Positions 7,070-15,164 of a DNA stretch of 64,000 nt are shown here, in pieces (the stretch's first letter is position 1; each line of letters opens with the position of its first letter). The stretch is taken from contig CAMNSA010000002.1 in the NCBI GenBank assembly GCA_946554335.1, positions 207,988-271,987 on the forward strand, read 5' to 3'. The notes beneath the pieces are model-generated. The model was not told the origin of the DNA. It searched no databases and worked only from the letters and a program-made list of their open reading frames with translations. Origin of the DNA: an uncultured Neglectibacter sp. (GTDB lineage Bacteria; Bacillota; Clostridia; Oscillospirales; Acutalibacteraceae). Position numbers and translations under genes: made by a program.

Positions 7070-8278
7070 TTACAATATTTTTTCCATGGCGGTCTTTAAA
7101 ATATCCTTGATCTTGACCATGTCCTCCAGCACCACATATTCCTGCTTCCCGTGGGCGTTGCAGCCGCCGGTGCAGAGGTTGGGGCAGGGCAGTCCCAGAT
7201 AGGAAAGCCGCGCTCCGTCAGTTCCCCCGCGGATGGGAATGGTCACCGGCGTTACCCCGTGTTCCAGCATGGCCTCTTCCATTACCTTGACGATCTCCAT
7301 TCTGGGGAGGATCTTCTCTTTCATATTGTAGTAGGTGTCTTTTAAGGAAAGACTTACCGGCTTGGAGGGGTATTTGGCGTTGAGAAACGCGGCGGCGTCT
7401 CTCATCAGCTGTTTTTTCTCTTCAAAAAGCTCTTTGTCATGATCCCGGATAATGAATTGCAGGGTGGTGCTTTCCACGGTTCCCTCCATCTCGTCCAGAT
7501 GGATAAAGCCCTCGTAACCCTCTGTGTGCTCCGGCACCTCGGCCTTTGGCATCAGAGAGCAGAATTCCAGGGCTACCGTCATGGAATTGAGCATTTTCCC
7601 CTTTGCGCTGCCGGTGTGGATGCTTCTGCCCTCGACCTGCACCTTGGCTGAGGCGGCGTTGAAATTCTCATATTCCAGCTCTCCCAGGGCGCCTCCGTCT
7701 ACCGTATAGGCAAAGTCACACCCGAAGGCCTCCACATTGAAATGGCTGGCTCCATCACCGATCTCCTCGTCCGGGGTAAAGGCCAGCTTGATGGGACCGT
7801 GAGGCTTCTTTTCCCGGAGAAGCTCCCATGCAGCGCAGAGGATCTCCGCAATTCCCGCCTTATCGTCTCCGCCCAAAAGCGTAGTCCCGTCGGTGGTGAT
7901 CAGGGTCTTTCCCATTTGCCCGGCAAGATGGGGAAAATCTTTTGGAGAGAGGGAAAGCTTTTCTCCCAGAATGATCACGCCGCCGTCGTAGTTTTCAATA
8001 ATCTGCGGATGAATGTTTTCTCCGGAAACACCGCCGTAGGTGTCCATATGGGCGATGAGGCCCACCGTGTTTTTCCGAGAAGCGTCTGTAGCGGGAATAG
8101 AGCCGTACACATAGCCGAATTCGTCCATATGGGCGTCCTCGATGCCCATCTTTTTCATCAGCTCTACAATGTGGGCGCCCAGCACCTTCTGTCCGGATGT
8201 GCTGGGAGTAGAACCGCTTTTCTCATCAGAAGCGGTGGGGTAGGACACAAGGTCCAGAAATACCTCTTTTATATCCAT
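7070..8278 (-). CDS. pepT: Peptidase T (tripeptide aminopeptidase)
   Basis: A 402-residue M20-family zinc metallopeptidase that releases N-terminal residues from tripeptides in the cytosol. Metal-site motifs are visible in order: GLIAHMDTYGGVSG (His and Asp of the first site), TLLGGDDKAGIAEIL (bridging Asp), FTPDEEIGDGASHF (catalytic Glu and metal Glu), AYTVDGGALGELEYENFNAA, and a C-terminal PIRGGTDGARLSYLGLPCPNLCTGG with the last histidine ligand close behind (NAHGKQE). The family's usual length is about 405-410 residues. Context: minus-strand group of apparently independent metabolic genes. Confidence 0.95.
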   Translation of the reverse strand: MDIKEVFLDLVSYPTASDEKSGSTPSTSGQKVLGAHIVELMKKMGIEDAHMDEFGYVYGSIPATDASRKNTVGLIAHMDTYGGVSGENIHPQIIENYDGGVIILGEKLSLSPKDFPHLAGQMGKTLITTDGTTLLGGDDKAGIAEILCAAWELLREKKPHGPIKLAFTPDEEIGDGASHFNVEAFGCDFAYTVDGGALGELEYENFNAASAKVQVEGRSIHTGSAKGKMLNSMTVALEFCSLMPKAEVPEHTEGYEGFIHLDEMEGTVESTTLQFIIRDHDKELFEEKKQLMRDAAAFLNAKYPSKPVSLSLKDTYYNMKEKILPRMEIVKVMEEAMLEHGVTPVTIPIRGGTDGARLSYLGLPCPNLCTGGCNAHGKQEYVVLEDMVKIKDILKTAMEKIL

Positions 8279-8324
8279 TTTCCTGTCTCCTTTCCTTTGG
8301 AAAAAAGATTTTGAAGCTGCCGCC

Positions 8325-9200
8325 TCAGGCTTCTTCCCAATAGCGCTTTAAATTGGCAAGGCCGATGCGAAGAGCGTCTGAAGGGGGCTCCATCCCCTCG
8401 AATTCGATGGCGATGGTGCCGTCAAAGCCGGAGGCTTTCAAAAGGTGCAGGCACTGCTTGACAGGGACGTTGCCGTGTCCCACAATGGTGCCGCGCAGAT
8501 AATTTCCTCCCCGGGTCTGGAAGCTTCCCTCTCCGGGGTCACCCGCGCTGTAGGGCTTGTAGATAAAGTCTTTGGCATGTACATATTTCACATAGGGGGC
8601 CACTCTGGCGGCAGCCGACGCCGGATCCTCGTCCGCGCACAGGAAGTTGCCGATATCGCACAAGAGTCCGAAGTTCGGGTGGTCAACTGCGTTGTAAAGC
8701 GCCTCTACTCTTTGAGAATCCTGAGAGAAGAAGCCGTGGTTTTCCGTCATGGTCATAACGCCCTTTGTCTGGGCATAGGCGGCCACCTCCCGGCAAGCTT
8801 CAGAAAGCTTCGGCAGAAGAGCGGCATAGCTGCGGTAAATTCCGGAATTCCTTGCGTAGCCCTGGGTCACATCGTGGCGCATCCTGGGCGCGCCCAAAGC
8901 GGCCGCCGCGTCTACCCAGCCCTTGACCCGGGCAATTTCTTTTTCGGTATCCTGATTGCTGCCGTTTAAGAAGTCGGCGCCCACAGCCAAAGAAGAGATG
9001 GGAAGCCCCGCCTTCTCTGCGGCTGTTTTCAGCTTCTCCGCCTGGGGGATCAGGTCCTCCTTTGCGTCAAAGTTTACAAAGTCTACCGCTTCCGCGGCGT
9101 CAAAGCCCAGTTCCTTTGCCTGCTGCAGGGCGTCTTCCGGAGTCATCTTTCCCGTTCGAATCACGCTCCAAAAGCTGTAGAGGCTCACTGAAAATTTCAT
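8325..9200 (-). CDS. Sugar phosphate isomerase/epimerase-like TIM-barrel protein
   Basis: A 291-residue protein of the xylose-isomerase-like TIM-barrel (AP endonuclease 2) superfamily. Putative divalent-metal ligands are spaced along the barrel as in characterised members: Glu in MTENHGFF, Asp in LLCDIGNFL, His in YVHAKDF and Glu in IAIEFEGME. Proteins of this type epimerise or isomerise ketoses and inositol derivatives; the substrate here is unknown. It sits 46 bases upstream of pepT and may share regulation with the Gfo/Idh/MocA gene, a common pairing in polyol or sugar-acid degradation. The start codon is followed at once by KFSVSLYSF, the family's first beta strand. Confidence 0.82.
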   Translation of the reverse strand: MKFSVSLYSFWSVIRTGKMTPEDALQQAKELGFDAAEAVDFVNFDAKEDLIPQAEKLKTAAEKAGLPISSLAVGADFLNGSNQDTEKEIARVKGWVDAAAALGAPRMRHDVTQGYARNSGIYRSYAALLPKLSEACREVAAYAQTKGVMTMTENHGFFSQDSQRVEALYNAVDHPNFGLLCDIGNFLCADEDPASAAARVAPYVKYVHAKDFIYKPYSAGDPGEGSFQTRGGNYLRGTIVGHGNVPVKQCLHLLKASGFDGTIAIEFEGMEPPSDALRIGLANLKRYWEEA

Positions 9201-9249
9201 GGTGTCTGCTTCCTTTCCGCAATATGATTTTTGTGAGAAAATAAGAGGT

Positions 9250-9735
9250 TTACCGGACGAAATCCTTTTTCAGCCTGACGGGGACAAAGGCTTCCATCAT
9301 GCCGTTTCCCAGCGCGGCTATCACCTCCGGCGGGGTGATGATGTGGCCCATGGAATAGTGGCCGGGCCTCTCGTCCGGCTCAAAGACAGGGCTTGCTTCA
9401 ATATAGCTTTTTGCTTCCTGATAGAGCTTTTGGTTTGCGGCTTCATCGTGGTCCCAATAAAAATAGGTGAGATAAATTCCGCCGTCAAAGGCGACCTTCT
9501 CATAGCCTCCGTCAGACATTCCTTCCTCCAGAGCATACCACCATTCCAAAGCGCCGGCCTCCTGGTTGAAAAAGAGAAAATCCCTGGGGATGAAGCTGTC
9601 TCTGGCAGAGGGCTTGACGGCGCTGAAATAGGCGTTGAATTTTCCCAGTACACCTGACGGTGAGAAATCACAGCTTGGGTCTGGGCCGGAGGTTACGGCG
9701 GTAAAGGGAGGAAGAGAAATGATGCGAAAATCCAT
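9250..9735 (-). CDS. GyrI-like/effector-binding-domain protein
   Basis: A 161-residue soluble protein that begins MDFRIISLPPFTAVTSG, resembling the first strand of the SHS2-type ligand-binding domain found in GyrI and at the C-terminus of AraC/MerR regulators. Later blocks (ALEWWYALEEG, GGIYLTYFYWDHDEAANQ, PGHYSMGHIITPPEVI) are consistent with a stand-alone effector-binding protein. No DNA-binding domain is attached. Similar free-standing proteins bind small hydrophobic compounds or hydrolyse them. Identification rests on weak pattern memory, so treat as a hypothetical protein with a probable GyrI-like fold. Confidence 0.5.
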   Translation of the reverse strand: MDFRIISLPPFTAVTSGPDPSCDFSPSGVLGKFNAYFSAVKPSARDSFIPRDFLFFNQEAGALEWWYALEEGMSDGGYEKVAFDGGIYLTYFYWDHDEAANQKLYQEAKSYIEASPVFEPDERPGHYSMGHIITPPEVIAALGNGMMEAFVPVRLKKDFVR

Positions 9736-9764
9736 AAAAGCACCTCGTGTTTCAGATTTTAAAA

Positions 9765-10841
9765 TTAATCGCCGAAGCTGATGCCGATCTGCCGGGCGGC
9801 CCGGATCTCGTCACAGTCTACCGGAACAGACTTGAGCTTTCCGGCCACCTCTTCCAGCGGGACCGGCACCGTGGCGCCGTTTACCATTCCCACCATTACG
9901 CCGAAGGTCTTTTCCTTGATAAAGCGGGCGGCTGTTGCGCCTAACCGGGTACACAGCACCCGGTCGTACGCGCAGGGGCTGCCGCCTCGCTGGAAATGGC
10001 CGGGCACGCAGACGCGGATCTCATTGTCGATCTTGTCCTGAAGCTCTTCGGCGATGCGGTAGACGATGGAGGGATGCTGGAAATCCGCTCTGGCCTTTTT
10101 AAATTCTTTTTTGGAAAGAGCCGCCTCTTCCTTGGAAATGGCCCCCTCCGCCACAGCCAGAATAGAGAATTTCTTTCCGTTTTCAATGCGGTTATTGAGA
10201 GTTTTGGCCACCTTGTTGATATCGTAAGGGATCTCCGGCAGCAGGATGACGTCGGCCCCTCCAGCGATACCGGCGGAAAGGGTGAGCCAGCCCACCTTGT
10301 GGCCCATCACCTCCACGATGAAGATCCGCCCGTGAGAGGTGGCGGTGGTGTGGATGCAGTCGATCACATTGGTCGCGATCTCCACCGCGCTGTGGAAGCC
10401 GAAGGTCACATCGGTGCCCCAGATGTCGTTGTCGATGGTCTTGGGCAGGTGGATGACGTTCAGCCCTTCCTCCCGAAGGAGGTTGGCGGTTTTCTGGGTG
10501 CCGTTTCCGCCCAGGATCACCAGGCAGTCCAGCTTCATCTTCCTGTAGTTATCCTTCATGGACTTTACCTTGTCCACACTGTTTTCATCGATGACCCGCA
10601 TGGTCTTAAAGGGCTGGCGGGAGGTCCCCAGCAGCGTGCCTCCCAGGGTGAGAATTCCGGAAAAATCCTCGCTGGACATCAGCTGGTATTCCCCAAAGAT
10701 CAGGCCCTTATAGCCGTCCTTGATGCCATAGATCTCCACATTTTTTCCGAATTCCTCATAGAGCCCCTTCGCGACGCCCCGAATAGCGGCGTTCAGACCC
10801 TGGCAATCTCCTCCGCTGGTTAAAATACCGACTCTTTTCAT
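9765..10841 (-). CDS. pfkA: 6-phosphofructokinase (mixed-type active-site motifs)
   Basis: A 358-residue phosphofructokinase that phosphorylates fructose 6-phosphate in glycolysis. Visible motifs: GILTSGGDCQGLNAAIRG (nucleotide/phosphate loop), LGGTLLGTSR, VILGGNGT, LPKTIDNDI (catalytic Asp region), TTATSHGRIFIVEVMGHKVGWL and CVPGHFQRGGSPCAYDR. The pair GGNGT (Gly at the ATP-selecting position) and PKTIDND (Lys as in pyrophosphate-type enzymes) is the mixed signature of group III PFKs such as those of actinomycetes, so ATP is the likelier donor but pyrophosphate use cannot be excluded. Transcribed towards the GyrI-like gene with 29 bases between them. Confidence 0.92.
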   Translation of the reverse strand: MKRVGILTSGGDCQGLNAAIRGVAKGLYEEFGKNVEIYGIKDGYKGLIFGEYQLMSSEDFSGILTLGGTLLGTSRQPFKTMRVIDENSVDKVKSMKDNYRKMKLDCLVILGGNGTQKTANLLREEGLNVIHLPKTIDNDIWGTDVTFGFHSAVEIATNVIDCIHTTATSHGRIFIVEVMGHKVGWLTLSAGIAGGADVILLPEIPYDINKVAKTLNNRIENGKKFSILAVAEGAISKEEAALSKKEFKKARADFQHPSIVYRIAEELQDKIDNEIRVCVPGHFQRGGSPCAYDRVLCTRLGATAARFIKEKTFGVMVGMVNGATVPVPLEEVAGKLKSVPVDCDEIRAARQIGISFGD

Positions 10842-10899
10842 GTGTTACTCTTCCTTTCTGTTGTGATGTCAATGATGTTACCTGATGGAACAGGACAAT

Positions 10900-13026
10900 T
10901 TATTTATTTTCCGGCGCGGAGTGGATGGGAATCAGGGGGCTGTCCCCATTCGTCTTTTTCAGCTGCGCCATCCGCTCCTGTGCCCGGCGGTAAAAGGTGA
11001 GCTGGCTGGAAAAGGCTTTCTTTCCCCGGCGGTCCACATGAAGATAAGAGGTGTCAGGCTGCATCAGGCGCGCGTTGGTGTTATCCTGCCGGAAGGTATC
11101 CAGAATCTGGAAAGCTCGGGCCTTTAAATCCTCGTCCTCAATGGGGAATACCAGCTCGATGCGGCGATCCAGGTTTCTGGGCATCCAGTCCGCGCTGCCC
11201 ATATAGATCTGAGGATCTCCGCCGTTTTCGAAACGGAAGATCCGACTGTGCTCCAGAAGCTGCCCCACAATGCTGATCACGGTGATGTTTTCGCTGATCT
11301 CAGCAAGCCCCGGGATCAGACAGCAGATCCCCCGCACCACCAGGTGCACCGGAACCCCGGCCTGAGAGGCCTCATACAGCAGGGAAATAATCTCTGGATC
11401 CACCAGAGAGTTGACCTTGGCGGTAATGCCGCAGGGCAGGCCCTTCCGGGCATTTTCCGTCTCCGCCTTGATCCTCTGGCAGAAAAAGCTGCGCATCCCG
11501 TGGGGCGCGACCACGAAGCGGCGGTACTGCGGGGGGCGGGAATAGCCGGTGATCACATTGAACAGGGAGGAGGCGTCCGCCCCGTACTGGCTGCTGCAGG
11601 TGAAAAGGCCGATGTCCGTGTAGATCCGGGCGGTGGAATCGTTGTAGTTCCCGGTGCCCAGGTGCAGATAGCGGCGGATCCCGTCCTCCTCGTTTCGCAC
11701 CACCAGGGCGATCTTGCAATGGGTCTTTAAGCCGTGCAGACCGTAGATGACATGGCAGCCCGCCTTTTCCAGCTTCTGGGCCCAGTTGATATTGTTCTCC
11801 TCGTCAAATCGCGCCTTCAGCTCTACGAGGACCGTGACCTGCTTCCCGTTTTCCGCCGCCTTGATCAGCGCGGCGATAATGGGAGAATTGCCGCTGACCC
11901 GGTAAAGGGTCTGCTTGATGGCCAGCACATTGGCGTCCACAGCAGCCTGCTCAATAAACTGCACCACGCAGTCGAAGCTTTCGTAGGGGTGATGCACCAG
12001 CCGATCTTTTTTCCGGATCGCCGCGAAAATGTCCTCTTCTCCCCAGAAATCACAGGCGGGGGTCACAGGGCGGATGGGCTTGAAGCACAGGCCTTCGCAC
12101 CCGGAAATCCCTGCAAACTTGGAAAAGAAGGTGAGGTCCAAGGGGCCGGGGACCTCGTAGATCTCGCTTTTCTTGATTTTCAGCATGTCGATGAGAAATC
12201 CGCGCAGGTCTTTGTCGCATTTTTGCAGCAGTTCCAGACGCACCGGGCGTCCCCGGGATCTGCGCTTAATGGATTTTTTCACTTCGCTCATAAAATCCTC
12301 GGCTTCCTCGTCGATCTCCAGATCCGAGTCCCGGGTGATCCGGAAGGGACAGGCGGCCTTGATATCGTGCAGCTCAAAAAGCTCGCTGAGCTTTTCCGAG
12401 ATGATCTCCTCCAGCAGGGTAAAGGAGCGTCCGTTTTCTTCGGGCAGCTCCAGAAAGCGGGGGAGAATGGAAGGCACCTGCACAATGGCAAAGCATTTTT
12501 CCCGCTCTCCCTTTTTTCCCTTCTCCTTTCCACGCAGGGACACGGCGATATTCAGAGACTTGTTCGCAAGCATGGGGAAGGGGCGGCTGCCGTCCACTGC
12601 CAGCGGGGTGAGCACGGGAAACAGCACCTTGTGAAAGTATTCCGAAATATACTCCCGCTGCGATTCGTTCATCTCCTCACAGGAGAGAAACCGTATGCCG
12701 TGCTTTGCCATGACCGGGGCGATGGAACGGTGCAGACAGGAATACTGCCTTTCCATGAAGTGATGGGTCTTTTCCTCCAGCTGCTTCAAAAGCACCTCCG
12801 GGGAGAGATCAAAGGATTCCTTTCCCTTGTAGCCGGAGTTGACTTGGGCCTTGACTCCCGCTACCCGAACCATGAAAAACTCGTCCAGATTGGAGCCTGT
12901 GATTGCTAAAAAGCGCAGGCGCTCCATCAGGGGGTTCTCCTTTTTAAAGGCCTCCTCCAGCACGCGGGCGTTGAAATCCATCCAGCTCAGTTCCCGGTTA
13001 TAATAGGGCAGATTCTTTTCAACCAT
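10900..13026 (-). CDS. ppk1: Polyphosphate kinase 1
   Basis: A 708-residue enzyme that polymerises the ATP gamma-phosphate into inorganic polyphosphate. Order of parts: N-terminal helical domain (YYNRELSWMDFNARVLEEA, LRFLAITGSNLDEFFMVRV), head domain, then two phospholipase-D-like catalytic domains. The phosphorylated histidine lies in YLHLGTGNYNDSTARIYTD; the second catalytic region shows VHLVVRGICCLIPG and YMGSADWMPRNLDRRIELVFP. The full family length is present. It is encoded 242 bases downstream of ppx in the same direction, pairing synthesis and breakdown of polyphosphate. Confidence 0.97.
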   Translation of the reverse strand: MVEKNLPYYNRELSWMDFNARVLEEAFKKENPLMERLRFLAITGSNLDEFFMVRVAGVKAQVNSGYKGKESFDLSPEVLLKQLEEKTHHFMERQYSCLHRSIAPVMAKHGIRFLSCEEMNESQREYISEYFHKVLFPVLTPLAVDGSRPFPMLANKSLNIAVSLRGKEKGKKGEREKCFAIVQVPSILPRFLELPEENGRSFTLLEEIISEKLSELFELHDIKAACPFRITRDSDLEIDEEAEDFMSEVKKSIKRRSRGRPVRLELLQKCDKDLRGFLIDMLKIKKSEIYEVPGPLDLTFFSKFAGISGCEGLCFKPIRPVTPACDFWGEEDIFAAIRKKDRLVHHPYESFDCVVQFIEQAAVDANVLAIKQTLYRVSGNSPIIAALIKAAENGKQVTVLVELKARFDEENNINWAQKLEKAGCHVIYGLHGLKTHCKIALVVRNEEDGIRRYLHLGTGNYNDSTARIYTDIGLFTCSSQYGADASSLFNVITGYSRPPQYRRFVVAPHGMRSFFCQRIKAETENARKGLPCGITAKVNSLVDPEIISLLYEASQAGVPVHLVVRGICCLIPGLAEISENITVISIVGQLLEHSRIFRFENGGDPQIYMGSADWMPRNLDRRIELVFPIEDEDLKARAFQILDTFRQDNTNARLMQPDTSYLHVDRRGKKAFSSQLTFYRRAQERMAQLKKTNGDSPLIPIHSAPENK

Positions 13027-13268
13027 ATGCCATCTCTTTCCTTTCTCCCGAACGGGATTTTTATGGGAAGTTCAGATCGTTCTAATTGTGCGGGTGTTGG
13101 CTTATTTTATCCTCAGAAGGGAAAGTCAAAGGCAAGCTCTATCCCCTCAGGCGCTCCGCGCCAGCGGGAGCACGGTTTTTCAAGCCGTGAAGTGAAATTC
13201 GCTAAAGATTGAGCTTCAGCTCCATCTTTTTTGCCCTTCTCTAACGAATAATATCTAAAATCTAACAG
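13027..13268. repeat. ppx-ppk1 spacer with hairpins and a short dispersed-repeat copy
   Basis: No gene. It holds GGCGC-TCC-GCGCC near 13153, an ACGG...CCGT hairpin at about 13172-13187 and GAGC-TTCA-GCTC at about 13211-13222 followed by CATCTTTTTTG, which would terminate plus-strand transcription. The right end (CTCTAACGAATAATATCTAAAATCTAACAGCTAAC) is a short copy of the dispersed CTAAC-rich repeat and runs into the ppx stop codon. Confidence 0.55.
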
Positions 13269-14825
13269 CTAACTCGCCAGCTGGAACTTTACGGACAGCT
13301 CCGGAGAGAGGCCAAAGGCTTTCCGGAAAAATCCGGAGGCCTCCCCGAAGGCCCATTTTTCCAGCAGACAGTTGCTGTGAGAGGTGAGGGCGGAAAACAG
13401 CACCCGGTCCTCCTCCAGGGAGATCCGCAGCCCGGAAAGCTTTCCCTGGTGGGATTTGTCCAGGGCGTTTGCCGCCCGGAAAATAGCGGAAAGCTTGGAA
13501 ACAACGATCTGCTTTTCCTCCGGCAGCAGGGAGAGGTCCAGGTTTTCTTCTAAGTCGGGAGAGCCGGAAATACTGCCCGCCACAAAGGCGACCTCCTTGA
13601 TCTGGGCCCGTGTAAGGCCGAAGAGGTCCATCTCCCGAATCAGGTCGTAGGTGCAGCGGTCATGACTTCCGGCGTTGATGAAGCTGCCGCAGCTGTGAAG
13701 CAGAGAGGCAAGCTCCAGAGTGATCCGCTCTGAAAAGCCCAGACCGTGGATCTTTTTCAGCTTATCAAAGGTTTTGCAGGCAAAGGAGCTGACCCTTTTC
13801 GCGTGACTGAGATCCACTCCAAACCGCTGGGCCAGCACCTCCGCGCTGGCTCTGGCCCCCTCCGCAAGCCAAAGCTTCAGATCTCCCGCGCTTTTGGGCG
13901 TGAGCTGTTCACGGGCCACCGCCTGGGAAAGCTCCGACTTGACGGAAAGGATCCGCTCTGCCTTGGGCTGGAAGCGAAGCAGCCCGTGGTAGATCGCCAA
14001 AGCAAAGTAAAGCAGGGAGGCGTTATCAAGGGGGATCTCATAGCGCTGGGCGATCCCCTCGGCTGTCATGGGACGCACAGCCTGATACAGGGAGGAGAGC
14101 TTATTGCGGCTGATCCAGTATCGGCCGTTTTCTTCTTTCGCGCCGCAGAGCCGATACAGCTTATCCATTTCAGAGCCGGTGAAGATCAGGCTTTCAATGG
14201 GAAATTCCGGGAGATGCACCCGGCTGAAAAGTGTGTCCAGATACTCCTCCGCGACGAAGGGGGAATCGTCCGTTTCCCGATACAGGCGAGAGACCAGATC
14301 GTGAAGCTTCAAAGTGCCGATAGGAATATTCTGGGAGAACACAACCTTCCTCCCGTCGTACACCGTCAGCCCCACACTGCCGGAGCCCACACAGGCGATG
14401 AGGGAATACCCGTCAGAAAGCTGCTTGAGCCCTTCTAGCTGTTTGATCGTTTCAAAGCAGAGCAGAGCCCGCTCTTCACTTTCCTCCAGTACGGACACCT
14501 CCGCGCCGTTTCGCACCTTGAGCTGATCGGAAACCAGCGCGCGGTTTTTCGCCTCCCGCAGAGCCGCCGAGGAGATCACCTTGGGACATTCAATGCCGTA
14601 GGAGAGCAGGGCGGAATAAAATTTCTGAAGTACGCCGGAAAGCTCTCTCAGGCTTTCAAAGCTGATGCCGCCCGTCTCAAATACATCCCGTCCCAGATGC
14701 ACGGGGTATTCCAGCAGATCCAAAAGGGAGAGCGCCCCCTTTTTCAGCTCTGAAACCTGCATTTTGACGCTGTCTGAACCAATTTCAATGACCGCTGCCG
14801 CGCGGGTCGGATATTTCTTGTTCAA
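13269..14825 (-). CDS. ppx: Exopolyphosphatase/GppA-family phosphatase
   Basis: A 518-residue Ppx/GppA protein that hydrolyses polyphosphate ends or pppGpp. The actin-like ATPase domain opens with AAVIEIGSDSVKMQVSEL, contains VISSAALREAKNR and the glycine loop LIACVGSGSVGLTVYDG; the catalytic Glu region is EESEERALLCFETI. The C-terminal helical domain is the HD-like Ppx domain, but the usual LLHDIG core reads LLHSCGSF here, so the metal-binding Asp of that dyad appears replaced. Its own promoter is clearly visible upstream. Neighbouring ppk1 makes the polymer, supporting exopolyphosphatase over guanosine pentaphosphatase activity. Confidence 0.9.
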   Translation of the reverse strand: MNKKYPTRAAAVIEIGSDSVKMQVSELKKGALSLLDLLEYPVHLGRDVFETGGISFESLRELSGVLQKFYSALLSYGIECPKVISSAALREAKNRALVSDQLKVRNGAEVSVLEESEERALLCFETIKQLEGLKQLSDGYSLIACVGSGSVGLTVYDGRKVVFSQNIPIGTLKLHDLVSRLYRETDDSPFVAEEYLDTLFSRVHLPEFPIESLIFTGSEMDKLYRLCGAKEENGRYWISRNKLSSLYQAVRPMTAEGIAQRYEIPLDNASLLYFALAIYHGLLRFQPKAERILSVKSELSQAVAREQLTPKSAGDLKLWLAEGARASAEVLAQRFGVDLSHAKRVSSFACKTFDKLKKIHGLGFSERITLELASLLHSCGSFINAGSHDRCTYDLIREMDLFGLTRAQIKEVAFVAGSISGSPDLEENLDLSLLPEEKQIVVSKLSAIFRAANALDKSHQGKLSGLRISLEEDRVLFSALTSHSNCLLEKWAFGEASGFFRKAFGLSPELSVKFQLAS

Positions 14826-14867
14826 GCTCTACCCACTCCAAATCATGAAAAGTAAGGTCTTACTGAA

Positions 14868-14896
14868 ATTATAGCAAACATGGAAAGGAGATTCAA
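14868..14896 (-). promoter_or_regulatory. ppx promoter
   Basis: On the minus strand TTGAAT (14896-14891) and TATAAT (14873-14868) are separated by 17 bases. A perfect 14-base palindrome AGTAAGGTCTTACT at 14851-14864 lies just downstream of the expected transcription start and could be an operator for an unidentified regulator. Confidence 0.75.
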
Positions 14897-14960
14897 TGAA
14901 GGATCCGCTTTTTTCTGGACTTTTCCGGCGCTTTCTGAAAAAATTATTTCCATTTTGCTA

Positions 14961-14989
14961 TTGATTTTTTTCTCTTTATCGGATATAAT
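14961..14989 (+). promoter_or_regulatory. Promoter of tRNA-Ser (and probably asnS)
   Basis: TTGATT (14961-14966) and TATAAT (14984-14989) are 17 bases apart and the tRNA begins 16 bases after the -10 box. No separate promoter is obvious in the short gap before asnS. Confidence 0.8.
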
Positions 14990-15005
14990 AGCAAAGCCGA
15001 GATAC

Positions 15006-15092
15006 GGAGAGGTATTCTAATTGGTAAGGAGCCACATTGGAAATGTGGTGTGCCGCAAGGCATTGTGCGTTCGAGTCGCATCCTCTCCGCCA
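15006..15092 (+). tRNA. tRNA-Ser (anticodon GGA)
   Basis: Acceptor arms GGAGAGG (15006-15012) and CCTCTCC (15082-15088) pair fully; the anticodon stem CCACA/TGTGG encloses TTGGAAA with anticodon GGA; a long variable arm (TGCCGCAAGGCA) marks a class II serine tRNA; the T arm has TTCGAGT. The CCA end is encoded (15090-15092). It reads UCC/UCU codons. Confidence 0.95.
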
Positions 15093-15164
15093 AGCAAAGG
15101 AGCGCCGGAGCATTTCCGGCGTTCTTTCTCTATTATCACCATGGGAAAGCGGGGAGCAAAAGCT

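Noticed and set aside
15021..15164. N-terminal extension of asnS through the tRNA gene
   Set aside because: It would translate tRNA sequence; the family start and a good SD fit 15165.
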